Source: Pseudomonadota bacterium
Lineage (GTDB): Bacteria; Desulfobacterota; Desulfuromonadia; Geobacterales; Pseudopelobacteraceae
Assembly: GCA_019352135.1 (NCBI GenBank)
Contig: JABBNX010000007.1
Location: forward strand, 1 to 53,512
DNA length: 53,512 nucleotides
Direction: 5' to 3'
Numbering within the stretch: position 1 is the first letter of the stretch; each line of letters begins with the position of its first letter. The notes below the pieces were generated by a model. It worked only from the letters and a program-made list of their open reading frames with translations, was not told where the DNA came from and ran no database searches. A program made the translations under genes and the position numbers. This document shows, one piece after another, positions 17,338 through 26,412 of the stretch.

Positions 17338-18773
17338 GACAACTCATTATTTCCATCTGTTTCATCTTCACGTTAATCGCGCCGGCTTGCGCTGCGGAAC
17401 AACCTCTGGCAAACCCTCGAACCATGAAATTTCCCGCATTGCACTTTCAGATTCCCACAGCGGAACGGGTGGTGCTGGAGTGCGGTATGCCGGTGTATCT
17501 GCTGCGCGACACCGAACTCCCGATTATCAATGTAACCGCCATGGTACGGGCCGGGTCAGTCTATGAACCTGCCGAAAAATCCGGACTGTCCGGCATGGCA
17601 GGGAGTGTTATGCGCAGTGGTGGCGCAGGTGGCATGGCGCCGGAACAGATAGATGACGAACTGGAATTCATGGCGTCGGCTGTCGAGAGCAGAATCGGCA
17701 GCGATATGGGAACGGTCTCTCTCACGACACTGAAAAAAAATTTCAACCGTACGCTGCAAATTTTTAGCGATGTCCTTCTACGCCCTGATTTCAACGATAA
17801 ACGGGTTGAAATTGCCCGCAGACAAATGATTGAAAGTGTGCGGCGTCAAAATGACGACCCCAAGGAAATTGCCGACCGGGAGATCAATCGGGCCATATAT
17901 GCGGGTCATCCACTGGGAGAAATCGCGACATTTGCATCAATCAACGCTATCTCCCGCCAGGATCTCGTTGATTTTCATCATCGCTATTTCCGGACTGACA
18001 ATATGATCCTCTCGGTATCAGGCGACTTTGATCAGACAGCGCTACTAAAAGAACTGAATGCGATCTTTAAACCGGAAAAAGGACGTACTGTTTTGGTTTT
18101 GCCGAAGATATCCCAGCCGCACGGTCTGTATAAGAGCGAAGTTCTCTATGGAAAAAAGGACGTCAATCAGACGGTTATTCGCATGGGACATCTGGGATTA
18201 ACCAAAGATTCTCCCGATATTTATGCCGTGCGCCTTCTTGACTATATTCTTGGGGGGAGCTTTACCTCACGGCTGATGATGGAAATTCGCACCAATCAGG
18301 GCCTGGCTTACAATGTCGGCAGTCACTTCGACATCGGTCGCCGTTTCACCGGCAGCTTTATCGCCGAAACGGAAACCAAGGCCGGGTCCACAATCAAGTC
18401 GATCGACCTGATGAAAAAAATAATTGCCAAACTGACGACAGAGCCGGTCAGTGACGGAGAACTGAATGCCGCCCGGGAATACATCATCAACTCGTTCATA
18501 TTCGCCTTTACCAGCCCGGCTTCGATAGTTGACCAGCGTGCCCGGCTCGAATATTATGGCTACCCTGACGGCTACCTTGAACAGTATCGTGACAACATTG
18601 GCAAAGTAACAAAAACAGATATATTGAACGCGGCACGTAAATACTTGCACCCGGAAGCGCTCAAAGTGGTGGTTATCGGTGATGCGGCGAAGTTTGACCA
18701 GCCGCTTTCAACGCTGGGTGTCGTGCAGGCACTCGATTTGAAACTGAATATTCCCCATGAGGTGAAACGGTAG
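17334..18773 (+). CDS. Secreted M16-family protein lacking the zinc motif (partner subunit)
   Basis: This 479-residue M16-fold protein has a signal peptide (MRQLIISICFIFTLIAPACA). The position of HxxEH is taken by GMAGS (residues 87-91), so it cannot bind catalytic zinc. The R/Y pair typical of non-catalytic M16 halves is kept in the region TSRLMMEIRTNQGLAY. With the preceding catalytic gene (4-base overlap) it should form a heterodimeric peptidase. Its stop codon is directly next to the stop of the convergent FAD oxidoreductase gene, with no spacer and no visible terminator. Confidence 0.92.
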   Translation: MRQLIISICFIFTLIAPACAAEQPLANPRTMKFPALHFQIPTAERVVLECGMPVYLLRDTELPIINVTAMVRAGSVYEPAEKSGLSGMAGSVMRSGGAGGMAPEQIDDELEFMASAVESRIGSDMGTVSLTTLKKNFNRTLQIFSDVLLRPDFNDKRVEIARRQMIESVRRQNDDPKEIADREINRAIYAGHPLGEIATFASINAISRQDLVDFHHRYFRTDNMILSVSGDFDQTALLKELNAIFKPEKGRTVLVLPKISQPHGLYKSEVLYGKKDVNQTVIRMGHLGLTKDSPDIYAVRLLDYILGGSFTSRLMMEIRTNQGLAYNVGSHFDIGRRFTGSFIAETETKAGSTIKSIDLMKKIIAKLTTEPVSDGELNAAREYIINSFIFAFTSPASIVDQRARLEYYGYPDGYLEQYRDNIGKVTKTDILNAARKYLHPEALKVVVIGDAAKFDQPLSTLGVVQALDLKLNIPHEVKR

Positions 18774-20348
18774 TTATTTCAGCCGCGCTGCAATACAATC
18801 GGCGACTTTGATACCATCCACGGCGGAACTCATGATTCCTCCGGCGTATCCGGCGCCTTCACCGGCAGGGTACAACCCTTTGACGCCGACAGATTCAAAA
18901 TTGCTGTCGCGCAGGATGCGCACCGGAGATGACGTGCGGGACTCGATGCCGATCAGGGTCGCCTCGGAGGTTATAAATCCCCTCAGCTTTCGTCCAAAAT
19001 CAATTATCCCTTCCCGTAATGTATCAATAATAAAAGGTGGCAGCACAGAATCAAGCTCCGTCTCGGCAATACCGGGACGATAGCTCGTCCGTGCAGCCCC
19101 TTTCCCCGGAAGACGTAAAAAATCGAGCATGTTCTGAGCTGGTGCGCGGTATCCCCCGCCACCACGTTCAAATGCCCGTTGCTCCCATCTGCGCTGGAGA
19201 CGTACCCCTGCCAGAGGACCGGGGCCGTCAAAGTCTTCTTCCCTGACATTGACCACCAGGGCACTGTTAGCGTACGGAGAATTGCGCAACTGGCCGCTCA
19301 TACCGTTGGTAACGACTCCTCCCGCCTCTGATGCTCCACCAACCACCACCCCTCCCGGGCACATGCAGAAGGAATAGGCGCTACGCCCGGTGGAGCTGTT
19401 GTTCCAGGCCACAGCATAGTCAGCCGCCGGCAGATTTGGCGGTTTCTGGATGCCATACTGGATTCTGTTTATCAGTTCCTGTGGATGTTCAACCCTGAGG
19501 CCCATTGCAAATGGTTTACGCTGCAACGGCACATTCAGTTGTTCCAAGAGCTCATACGTATCCCGTGCGCTATGCCCGCTGGCCAGAATCAAATGATCAC
19601 ACGGAATTTCTTCCATGCCATTCAGAGTCACTGCTTTAATCTGGCCATTAATGATGTTCATGTCAGTCATACGGCACCCAAAACGGACGGAAAAACCTTT
19701 CTCAAGAAGGCTCCGCCGGATTGAACTGACTACCGCCCTCAACCGGTCTGTGCCAATGTGTGGCTTGGCCAGATAGCAAACCTCAGGCTGGGCACCAAAA
19801 GCGGCTAATCGATCCAGCACCCACGGAACCATCTGATCCTTGGAGCGGCACGTCAGCTTGCCGTCGGAAAAAGTTCCGGCCCCACCTTCACCGAATTGGA
19901 CATTGGATTCAGGGTCAAGCACCCCGTCTTTCCAGAAGCGTTGCACGGACAACGCGCGTTGTTCCACAGGTTCTCCACGCTCGATGATCACCGCCTTCAA
20001 TCCATACTCCGCCAGACGCAGTGCAGCAAAGAGGCCGGCCGGCCCGCTTCCGACAATGACAATGCGCGCGGACGACTGAACCGGCGCCAGATCCGGGACC
20101 GCTTTTTCGTCTTGCCATTCCAGCGCCGGATCAGCACCGACATGCAATTTGGTCGCAGCATCGACAGAAAAGGAGAGCGTGTAGACCACTTTTATGTGTG
20201 GTTTTTTTCGGGCGTCAATCCCTTTACGAATGATGCAGATATTGTGCAACGATAGGGGCGAAATGGAAAGTTTCCCGGCCAGTACTGCAGGCAGAGTCTC
20301 TTCAGATTCATGGGGAGCAAGAAAAAGGTTTCGATAGATATAAGGCAT
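18774..20348 (-). CDS. FAD-dependent oxidoreductase (COG2509-like)
   Basis: This 524-residue flavoprotein belongs to the uncharacterised FAD-dependent dehydrogenase group. After an N-terminal alpha/beta domain of about 90 residues it has the dinucleotide-binding GSGPAG at residues 100-105, then VIIERG, a GGAGTFSDGKLT motif near residue 158, and a C-terminal FAD-contacting YPAGEGAGYAGGI stretch. It is the last gene of the minus-strand operon, four bases after a receiver gene. Its substrate and electron partner are not known for this family. Its 3' end abuts the plus-strand M16 gene. Confidence 0.87.
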   Translation of the reverse strand: MPYIYRNLFLAPHESEETLPAVLAGKLSISPLSLHNICIIRKGIDARKKPHIKVVYTLSFSVDAATKLHVGADPALEWQDEKAVPDLAPVQSSARIVIVGSGPAGLFAALRLAEYGLKAVIIERGEPVEQRALSVQRFWKDGVLDPESNVQFGEGGAGTFSDGKLTCRSKDQMVPWVLDRLAAFGAQPEVCYLAKPHIGTDRLRAVVSSIRRSLLEKGFSVRFGCRMTDMNIINGQIKAVTLNGMEEIPCDHLILASGHSARDTYELLEQLNVPLQRKPFAMGLRVEHPQELINRIQYGIQKPPNLPAADYAVAWNNSSTGRSAYSFCMCPGGVVVGGASEAGGVVTNGMSGQLRNSPYANSALVVNVREEDFDGPGPLAGVRLQRRWEQRAFERGGGGYRAPAQNMLDFLRLPGKGAARTSYRPGIAETELDSVLPPFIIDTLREGIIDFGRKLRGFITSEATLIGIESRTSSPVRILRDSNFESVGVKGLYPAGEGAGYAGGIMSSAVDGIKVADCIAARLK

Positions 20349-20352
20349 GCCG

Positions 20353-20751
20353 TCAGTTCTTCAGGTACTTTCCGCGCTCCAGAAGCTGCTCGACGATAAT
20401 GACTATATCCACCGGGCGGGTGGACTTGGGGATGTGAATTTTGGCACCCATTTCAGCGGCATCATGCTCATGGGGTGTTTCCTGAAACATCGATGTCAAG
20501 AGCACAATAACAGGGGGACTATCACCAGCCAGCCGACTGATCTCCATGCAGGTGCTGACACCTCCCATACGTGGCATAACCAGATCGGAAATGACAACAT
20601 CGGGGAGCGTTTCAAGATATGCCTTTACCCCTTCAATACCGTCATTGGCATTGATTACGGTAAAGCCATTGTCGCTGAAATTATCGGTCAGGACTTTCAA
20701 AAAAAACGGATCATCATCGATAATAAGAACTTTTCTGGCTGATTGAGTCAT
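20353..20751 (-). CDS. Stand-alone response-regulator receiver protein
   Basis: This 132-residue protein is a single CheY-like receiver domain with no output domain. It has the acidic pair in LIIDDDPF, the phosphoacceptor aspartate in VVISDLVMPRMGG, a Ser/Thr switch in VLLTSMF and the lysine in IHIPKS. The ATG at 20751 fits the domain start; a longer start at 20802 only adds unmatched residues. It lies between a universal stress protein gene and the FAD oxidoreductase gene. No histidine kinase is encoded in this operon, so the phosphodonor is elsewhere. Confidence 0.88.
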   Translation of the reverse strand: MTQSARKVLIIDDDPFFLKVLTDNFSDNGFTVINANDGIEGVKAYLETLPDVVISDLVMPRMGGVSTCMEISRLAGDSPPVIVLLTSMFQETPHEHDAAEMGAKIHIPKSTRPVDIVIIVEQLLERGKYLKN

Positions 20752-20841
20752 AACGGCACGCACTAACAAATTGGATATCAACAACCGGGGTATAGTACAC
20801 ACCCCAACCGTAAAAAGAAAGAATGTATTGAGGCACTATTT

Positions 20842-21291
20842 TTAGACGGCCGGGAGTCTTACCGTCAGAACGGGACACTGGGAAGAGCGCACAACTCGTT
20901 CTGCGGTGCTGCCAAATAGTATGCGGTCAAGTCCGGTTCTGCCATGCGTACCGAGCACGATCAGAGATGCATCCATTTTGGCGGCAGTTGCCGTGATTTC
21001 ATCGTAAGGGATGCCGGTCACGATTGATGTTTTGTAATTTGAGAATGTCCCTAACTTTGAACTGCAGAATGCTTCCATCATCTTGACAGCACTATCTTCG
21101 ATCTCTTTTTCCAACTGCTCAAAAGAAATATGAGGTACGTAGAAACCGCGTAAATCAACCGGCTCATTGATAACGTGGATAATCGTGAGTTCAGCATTAA
21201 ACTGAGATGCCAATGTCAGGGCATAGTCGAAAGCACATTCAGAATTTTCTGAAAAATCGATAGCAGTTAAAATCTTTGTAAACGGTTTCAT
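20842..21291 (-). CDS. Universal stress protein, UspA family
   Basis: This 149-residue cytoplasmic UspA-fold protein is of the ATP-binding type. The nucleotide-binding motif is present as GTHGRTGLDRILFGSTAERV near residues 118-138 (Gly-2x-Gly-9x-Gly-Ser/Thr). A strong AGGAGG lies six bases before the ATG. It sits between two stand-alone receiver genes, which suggests a stress or signalling operon. The exact role of such proteins is condition-dependent and is not shown by sequence. Confidence 0.93.
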   Translation of the reverse strand: MKPFTKILTAIDFSENSECAFDYALTLASQFNAELTIIHVINEPVDLRGFYVPHISFEQLEKEIEDSAVKMMEAFCSSKLGTFSNYKTSIVTGIPYDEITATAAKMDASLIVLGTHGRTGLDRILFGSTAERVVRSSQCPVLTVRLPAV

Positions 21292-21321
21292 AGAGTTCCT
21301 CCTGTTAAATAGTGCAGTTTT

Positions 21322-21696
21322 TCAATCATTTTTAAAAATCTTGTCGATGACTTTTTTAAGATCATCATATTTAACCGGCTTGTTAATGTATTCAAAAGCA
21401 CCCAGAGTCATCGCTTCAAGATACGACTCCACTTCGCCGTAAGCGGTAATCATGATAACATTACTGGAAGGATGACTGCGGTTGAGTTCGCGCAAAAACA
21501 TCAATCCATTCATCTCCGGCATATTTAGATCCGTGATGATCAACTCGACATCTTTACTGCGGAGATAATTGAGTGCCTCAACTCCGTTCCTGGCTGAGGA
21601 GACATCATAACCATCATGGGTAAGAATCTTCGAAAGTGCCACGCGGGCGTTTTCCTCATCATCAACAACCAGTATTCTCTTATGTTCCTGTCCCAC
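21322..21696 (-). CDS. Stand-alone response-regulator receiver protein, GTG start
   Basis: This is a 124-residue CheY-like receiver. It shows the acidic residues in ILVVDDEEN, the phosphoacceptor in LIITDLNMPEMNG, Thr/Ala in VIMITAYGE and Lys in YINKPVK. The GTG at 21696 with AGGAG eight bases upstream is chosen; an ATG-like start at 21801 adds a Cys-rich, unrelated leader. It lies after rodZ and 30 bases before the usp gene. It has no DNA-binding domain, so it must act by protein contact. Confidence 0.9.
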   Translation of the reverse strand: MGQEHKRILVVDDEENARVALSKILTHDGYDVSSARNGVEALNYLRSKDVELIITDLNMPEMNGLMFLRELNRSHPSSNVIMITAYGEVESYLEAMTLGAFEYINKPVKYDDLKKVIDKIFKND

Positions 21697-21815
21697 AGAA
21701 GTTCTCCTGCATGGTTCGAAGTACAGGAAGTCTAGCATTGAGCAGCGGACTGTCAAGACCCTGAATTTCATTTTTTGTTTGCTCAGCGGACAGCAGAGCA
21801 TGAAATATTTTTAAA

Positions 21816-22703
21816 TTACTGTTTGATTCCATCAGCATCAAGTTCCACATATGCTGGTTGCCCAGGAGGTCCGAGCGCTTTGTACGGCTTGCCGTTCAAT
21901 TCCACGTCAACTCCACCGGCATCACTCAAATCCAGTGTGATATTTTTTTCTGCTTTCCACTCGATTACATCTCCGACCGTAAGATCATATTCTTGCGGAC
22001 CGGATCCGTCAACCGTTGAGGTCAATGTGCCGTTTTGGGTAACTTTTATTTTCAATACAAACCCTTTGGGAGCAACTACCGGCTGTATCGATTTCACTGC
22101 CTTTTCAACGTCAGGCAATGCGACTGGAGGCTTCTCAGCCTTAGGCAGCGGCAGTGGAATAACGTCCGTTTCTTTTTTCTTAATCCGTACAGAGCTTTGC
22201 ACCGCCTGGACTGCAGCAAGTTGCCGAGGAGGGGCCGGGACCGCAGCAGGTTGCGGCTGACGAACAAGAGGGGGCGGAGACTCCCTGAAGAAAGTCGCAG
22301 TAATCAGAATAACTGTCAGTAACAGTGCGGGGAGCAGTAGTTTTTTAAGAGATATAAACCGGCGCGGTCGGCGGCGAGAAATAACAGGCGCTTGACCTGA
22401 ATCGGACTTTTCATCTGGAATTCCGAAAAGTTTGTCATACATCCGTGCTATATCATCAGAATTCAGGCCGAGATAGGCGGCATATATACGAAGAAAGCCC
22501 TTGAGGTACGCCTGATTGGCAAATTTGTCAATCTGGTCATCTTCAAGAGCTTTCAAATAAAAAATACCTATTTTGGTAGTTTCCGAAGCTTCTTCCAGCG
22601 TAAACCCGTGAAATTCCCGGCAACGGCGGAGAATCGCCCCCGGCGAACCGCCAGAGGCCTCCGGTGAAGAGGAAACTGCATTTGACACTTTGGCCTTACT
22701 CAC
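21816..22703 (-). CDS. rodZ: RodZ-like helix-turn-helix membrane protein
   Basis: This 295-residue protein has an N-terminal cytoplasmic HTH_25 domain (GAILRRCREFHGFTLEEA, about residues 21-90), a basic stretch RRRPRRF, one membrane helix (LLLPALLLTVILITATFF, about 122-140), a Pro/Ala-rich periplasmic linker and a C-terminal DUF4115-type beta domain. RodZ links MreB to the cell-wall machinery and supports rod shape. The GTG start at 22703 overlaps the TPR lipoprotein stop. No mreB is nearby. In this lineage a RodZ-like gene next to a PilF-like TPR lipoprotein is plausible as an envelope pair. Confidence 0.88.
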   Translation of the reverse strand: MSKAKVSNAVSSSPEASGGSPGAILRRCREFHGFTLEEASETTKIGIFYLKALEDDQIDKFANQAYLKGFLRIYAAYLGLNSDDIARMYDKLFGIPDEKSDSGQAPVISRRRPRRFISLKKLLLPALLLTVILITATFFRESPPPLVRQPQPAAVPAPPRQLAAVQAVQSSVRIKKKETDVIPLPLPKAEKPPVALPDVEKAVKSIQPVVAPKGFVLKIKVTQNGTLTSTVDGSGPQEYDLTVGDVIEWKAEKNITLDLSDAGGVDVELNGKPYKALGPPGQPAYVELDADGIKQ

Positions 22704-23464
22704 TTGACAAGATCCAGATAGTCAAGTGCAGCGCGGCCCAGTTCACTGTAAGGGATAAGCCGTGCAGCCTCTTTGAATGAGGCACGTGCAGCATCAATAT
22801 TGTTCATCTTAAGCTGTGCCTGGCCCATAAAATAGTGTGCCGCGCCGTAATCATGATAAATCTCAAGCGCCTTGGTATATTCAGCAATAGCTCGTTCGCT
22901 CTTATCCATGGCAAACCAGACTCTCCCCAGAGAAACCCGGATAATCGGATTAAGGGGATTCATGGCCTCGACGGCCTGCAGTTCCTCCAATGCCTTCGGA
23001 TAATTACCTTTCCCCAAATAGGCCAAACCAAGATTAATGGAAGCGTTTGTATTGTTGTCGTAAAAAAGATCGTCCTTTACAATTTTGAACTGCTGGATGG
23101 CGCTGTCCCACCGCTTCAGGTCAAGGTAGGCAACCCCAAGGTCATTGCGGGCAATAGAGAAGTTTGGTTTCAAATTGATGGCTTTCAAAAGCTTTGCTTC
23201 AGCAAGGTCAGGACGCTTTTTCCCGATAAACGCTTTGCCGAGATTATAGAGGACATCCGGATTGTCAGGATCAAGTTTCTCGGCCTCGGTCAGCTCAAAT
23301 AACGCTGAAGTAAAATTATTTTCTCCCAGATAGGAAAGTCCCATTTGATAGTGGTAAGAAGCCGGATTTGGTATGGATTTACCTCCGCCCCGACCGGATA
23401 CACACCCGGAAACGGTCAGCAGCAAAAGCAGTGCACCTATGGAGTTGAAAACAGTTTTCATCAT
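22700..23464 (-). CDS. TPR-repeat lipoprotein (PilF/PilW-like)
   Basis: This 254-residue lipoprotein has a signal peptide with lipobox LTVSGC and lipidation at Cys21, then about five or six tetratricopeptide repeats (for example YHYQMGLSYLGENNF, NASINLGLAYLGKGNY, AAHYFMGQAQLKMNN). PilF/PilW proteins of this shape help assemble the type IV pilus secretin in the outer membrane, but general TPR lipoproteins look the same. It overlaps the PfkB gene by four bases and rodZ by four bases, so the three are tightly coupled. Confidence 0.85.
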   Translation of the reverse strand: MMKTVFNSIGALLLLLTVSGCVSGRGGGKSIPNPASYHYQMGLSYLGENNFTSALFELTEAEKLDPDNPDVLYNLGKAFIGKKRPDLAEAKLLKAINLKPNFSIARNDLGVAYLDLKRWDSAIQQFKIVKDDLFYDNNTNASINLGLAYLGKGNYPKALEELQAVEAMNPLNPIIRVSLGRVWFAMDKSERAIAEYTKALEIYHDYGAAHYFMGQAQLKMNNIDAARASFKEAARLIPYSELGRAALDYLDLVK

Positions 23465-24369
23465 ATATTTTTGAAGCTTGTCAGTGCCTTGAAGGTACTG
23501 AAGCGGGCTTGTATCTCTTTGTACTCGAGCCGTTTCATACGGTTAAGACTGAAATCCTCAACATTGAAAGAAGCCATGACGCTGCCGAAGATAATTGCTT
23601 GACGAAGCCCCTCTTCTGAATGATCCCCGGTATTTGCCAGATACCCCATAAAGCCTCCGGCAAAAGTGTCTCCAGCACCGGTCGGGTCGAACACCTCCTC
23701 CAGCGGATAAGCCGGCGCAGCAAAAACAGTCTCGGCGGTAAACATCAACACCCCGTACTCTCCCCTCTTGACAACCAGTCGCTTGCAGCCAAGTGCTATA
23801 ATTTGGCGGGCAGCTTTGACCAGATTCACTTCTCCGGTGAACTGCCGTGCTTCACCTTCGTTGATTATGACAACGTCAACCTTCTGAAGTACGTTCTTCA
23901 GAGCATCCGGCTTGGAGGAAATCCAAAAGTTCATCGTATCACACGCAACGAGTTTTGGTTTACGAACTTGCTCCAGCACATTCATCTGCAGGTCGGGGTC
24001 AATATTGGCCAGGAAGAGATACTCCGCATCACGGTATGATTCCGGCAACTCCGGGTGAAAATCCATGAGGACATTAAGCTGGGTATCAAGAGTCTGGGCT
24101 TCATTCAGGTCATATCCGTAGCGACCGCTCCAATGAAACGTCTTTCCGGGAATGCGTTTCAAACCGGTAGTATCGACGTTTCGGCTTTGCAAAAAAGCGA
24201 CATGCTCTTCCGGAAAATCTTCTCCGACAACCGCTACAAGCGATACCTCAGTAAAGAAACTGGCCGAAGTAGAAAAGTAGGTGGCTGACCCGCCAAGGAC
24301 ATTTTCTCCCCTCCCGAAGGGAGTTTCAACGGTGTCAAATGCCACGGTTCCGACAACAACAATACTCAT
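23461..24369 (-). CDS. PfkB-family sugar/nucleoside kinase
   Basis: This 302-residue ribokinase-fold enzyme phosphorylates a sugar or nucleoside with ATP. The start motif GGSATYFSTSASFF and the C-terminal signature DPTGAGDTFAGGF, with the catalytic Asp in GAGD, are both clear. The substrate cannot be told from sequence; adenosine, ribose and heptose-type substrates are possible. It is the first gene of its operon, has a promoter at 24398-24426 and a GGGGGA ribosome site, and overlaps the TPR lipoprotein gene by ATGA. Confidence 0.92.
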   Translation of the reverse strand: MSIVVVGTVAFDTVETPFGRGENVLGGSATYFSTSASFFTEVSLVAVVGEDFPEEHVAFLQSRNVDTTGLKRIPGKTFHWSGRYGYDLNEAQTLDTQLNVLMDFHPELPESYRDAEYLFLANIDPDLQMNVLEQVRKPKLVACDTMNFWISSKPDALKNVLQKVDVVIINEGEARQFTGEVNLVKAARQIIALGCKRLVVKRGEYGVLMFTAETVFAAPAYPLEEVFDPTGAGDTFAGGFMGYLANTGDHSEEGLRQAIIFGSVMASFNVEDFSLNRMKRLEYKEIQARFSTFKALTSFKNI

Positions 24370-24397
24370 TGGGATCCCCCACTGTAAAATAATCTAC

Positions 24398-24426
24398 AAA
24401 GTATCACGCAGTACATAACGAGTCAA
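24398..24426 (-). promoter_or_regulatory. Sigma-70-type promoter for the pfkB-TPR-rodZ operon
   Basis: In the 165-base gap between flhB and pfkB the minus strand has TTGACT (24426-24421), 17 bases, then TACTTT (24403-24398). This separates the operon from the flagellar block. No clear hairpin terminator for flhB was found in the rest of the gap. Confidence 0.55.
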
Positions 24427-24534
24427 AAGGATTGTCGTACAAATACAATTTCCGTCTTTTGCACACTGGGTAGAACAGCCACCTCTTCTATTACTATTGC
24501 TGCACTATCCTGTCATTCATGATCTGAATAAATA

Positions 24535-25608
24535 TTACACCTTTCCCTTTAATTTATAGACATACGCCAGTACCTCTGCAACAGCTGCATAGAGCGCTTC
24601 CGGAATCGGTTCGTTCTCTTTGACCTGGTCATACAGTTCGCGGGCCAGGAAACGGTTTTCCACCAGGGTAATACTGTGCTCTCGGGCGATCTTCTTGATC
24701 GCCTCGGCCATGATATCCATCCCTTTGGCGAGGACAACCGGCGCAGCCATCTTCTGCCGGTCATATTTGAGTGCAACGGCAAAGTGGGTCGGGTTGGTGA
24801 TGATGACATCAGCCAGCGGGATGATTTTGGTCATCCGGCGGCGGGCCATCTGAAATTGCATCTTCTTTATCTTTGCCTTTGTCTCAGGGTTACCTTCGGA
24901 CTCCTTATGCTCGTCCTTAACCTCCTGTTTGGTCATTTTGAGATTTTCCACATGGCGCCACTTGACATAGAGCATGTCGAGCAGGCCGAGAACGATCATA
25001 ATGCCGCAGGTATGGGTGACAATCTTGAATGCAACATGACCCACGAAATCAAATATTGTCTGAATATCGGCTTCTGCCAGAAACGTGATATTCTGCATTT
25101 CGTCCCGCAGCACCCCATAGGCGATCCAGCCAACAACCGACAGCTTGAGCAGCGATTTCAGCATCTCAACGAGAGCGTCTTTGTTAAACAGCCGTTTGAA
25201 GCCATTCAGGGGATTGAGCTTGTCGAAATTTACTTTCAGACGTGACGTTCGAAACTCGAATCTGCCGTTGTCCTGAACCAGGCTTGAGAGTACAGCAGTG
25301 GCTACAATTGTTACGACAAGTGGCGCCAACAGCAGCACAACGGTGCCAAACAGCTTGAGCACCAGAACGTAGAGGTTTGCTTCGGTTAGCTGGAAGCTGC
25401 CCATCGTTGACAATATTTTGACCGTACTCTGCTTAATGCCGTCCATCATAAAGCTGCCGAAGATATAGAGGCTGACGATACCCGTGAGCAGGGTAAGCGA
25501 CGACGTCAGCATCTGGCTCATCGGCGGCGGACTATCTTCGCGCGATTTTTCTAGTCTTTTGCCGGTCGGTTGTTCAGTCTTTGAGTGTTTATCTGAATCT
25601 TCAGCCGT
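24535..25608 (-). CDS. flhB: Flagellar export gate protein FlhB with apparent ACG start
   Basis: FlhB is the flagellar type III export switch protein in the inner membrane. It has four membrane helices and a cytoplasmic domain with the self-cleavage motif NPTH (in IITNPTHFAVAL). The first in-frame ATG (25521) would remove the conserved N-terminal tail. Reading upstream to the fliR stop gives AEDSDKHSKTEQPTGKRLEK, the classic FlhB start, but no ATG, GTG or TTG. The only fitting codon is ACG at 25608-25606, seven bases after a GGGGGGA ribosome site, giving 357 residues, the normal length. Either ACG initiates, or an ATG was mutated or misread, or one base is extra near 25602-25614 and the ATG overlapping the fliR stop is the true start. 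Confidence 0.9.
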   Translation of the reverse strand, partial: TAEDSDKHSKTEQPTGKRLEKSREDSPPPMSQMLTSSLTLLTGIVSLYIFGSFMMDGIKQSTVKILSTMGSFQLTEANLYVLVLKLFGTVVLLLAPLVVTIVATAVLSSLVQDNGRFEFRTSRLKVNFDKLNPLNGFKRLFNKDALVEMLKSLLKLSVVGWIAYGVLRDEMQNITFLAEADIQTIFDFVGHVAFKIVTHTCGIMIVLGLLDMLYVKWRHVENLKMTKQEVKDEHKESEGNPETKAKIKKMQFQMARRRMTKIIPLADVIITNPTHFAVALKYDRQKMAAPVVLAKGMDIMAEAIKKIAREHSITLVENRFLARELYDQVKENEPIPEALYAAVAEVLAYVYKLKGKV

Positions 25609-25611
25609 AGG

Positions 25612-26406
25612 TCATCCCCCCTTTGCCATGAGTCGGAAGAGCGCGTTTATCTGGGCAGAAAGATCCCCGAAAGACACCTCCAGAACATGGAAGAATATGG
25701 TCAGGGTCATCCCCAGAACGACCAGACCCAGTCCGACGTTAAGCGGCAAGCTGATCATAAAAATATTCATCTGCGGAAACGCCCGGGCCATGATGCCGAG
25801 CGCAACCGAGGTAAGGAGCAGAGCCACCATGACCGGCGCGGCCAGGCGGATGCCGATGATGAAAATATCCGCGGTGCGCATGACGAGAAAATGCACCAGT
25901 TCTCCGCTCATACGCCACCCTCCAAGCGGAATCACTCTGAAACTGTCCATGATGGCGCGGATAAACAGGTGGTGAATATTGAGCGACAGGAATATCAGTG
26001 TTGCAAACAAGGTCTGGACGACCGACATGATCTGGATCTGCGTGCCTCTTGATGGATCAATAATTGATGCGATGGTCAAACCCATCTGCATGCCGATGAT
26101 CTGGCCGCTAAATTCGACCCCGGAAAAGATAATCTGGGCTATGAACCCCAGCGTCAGGCCGATCATGACTTCACTGAACAGCAGCAGGGCGAGGCTGAAA
26201 GCATCAGACGGCATCTGGGGAAGCGCCACCGAAAGCGTCGGGAAACAGACCAGCGTGATCATGAACACCGTGATCGCCTTGATGCGGACCGGCACCGTGC
26301 GGCCGCCGAAAACCGGCAGTGCGGCAAAAATACCGGCCACGCGACTTAACACCAGCATAAAAAAAATGACTTCGCGGGGGGACGGAAAGGGGAGCAGCGG
26401 GAACAT
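25612..26406 (-). CDS. fliR: Flagellar export gate protein FliR
   Basis: This 264-residue inner-membrane component of the flagellar type III export gate forms the gate core with FliP and FliQ. It has about six hydrophobic helices and family stretches such as RVAGIFAALPVFGG and GVEFSGQIIGMQMGL. It begins six bases after the fliQ stop. Its last codons, AAG GGG GGA TGA, double as the ribosome site for flhB three bases on. No oddity in length. Confidence 0.96.
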   Translation of the reverse strand: MFPLLPFPSPREVIFFMLVLSRVAGIFAALPVFGGRTVPVRIKAITVFMITLVCFPTLSVALPQMPSDAFSLALLLFSEVMIGLTLGFIAQIIFSGVEFSGQIIGMQMGLTIASIIDPSRGTQIQIMSVVQTLFATLIFLSLNIHHLFIRAIMDSFRVIPLGGWRMSGELVHFLVMRTADIFIIGIRLAAPVMVALLLTSVALGIMARAFPQMNIFMISLPLNVGLGLVVLGMTLTIFFHVLEVSFGDLSAQINALFRLMAKGG

Positions 26407-26412
26407 CAGAGG

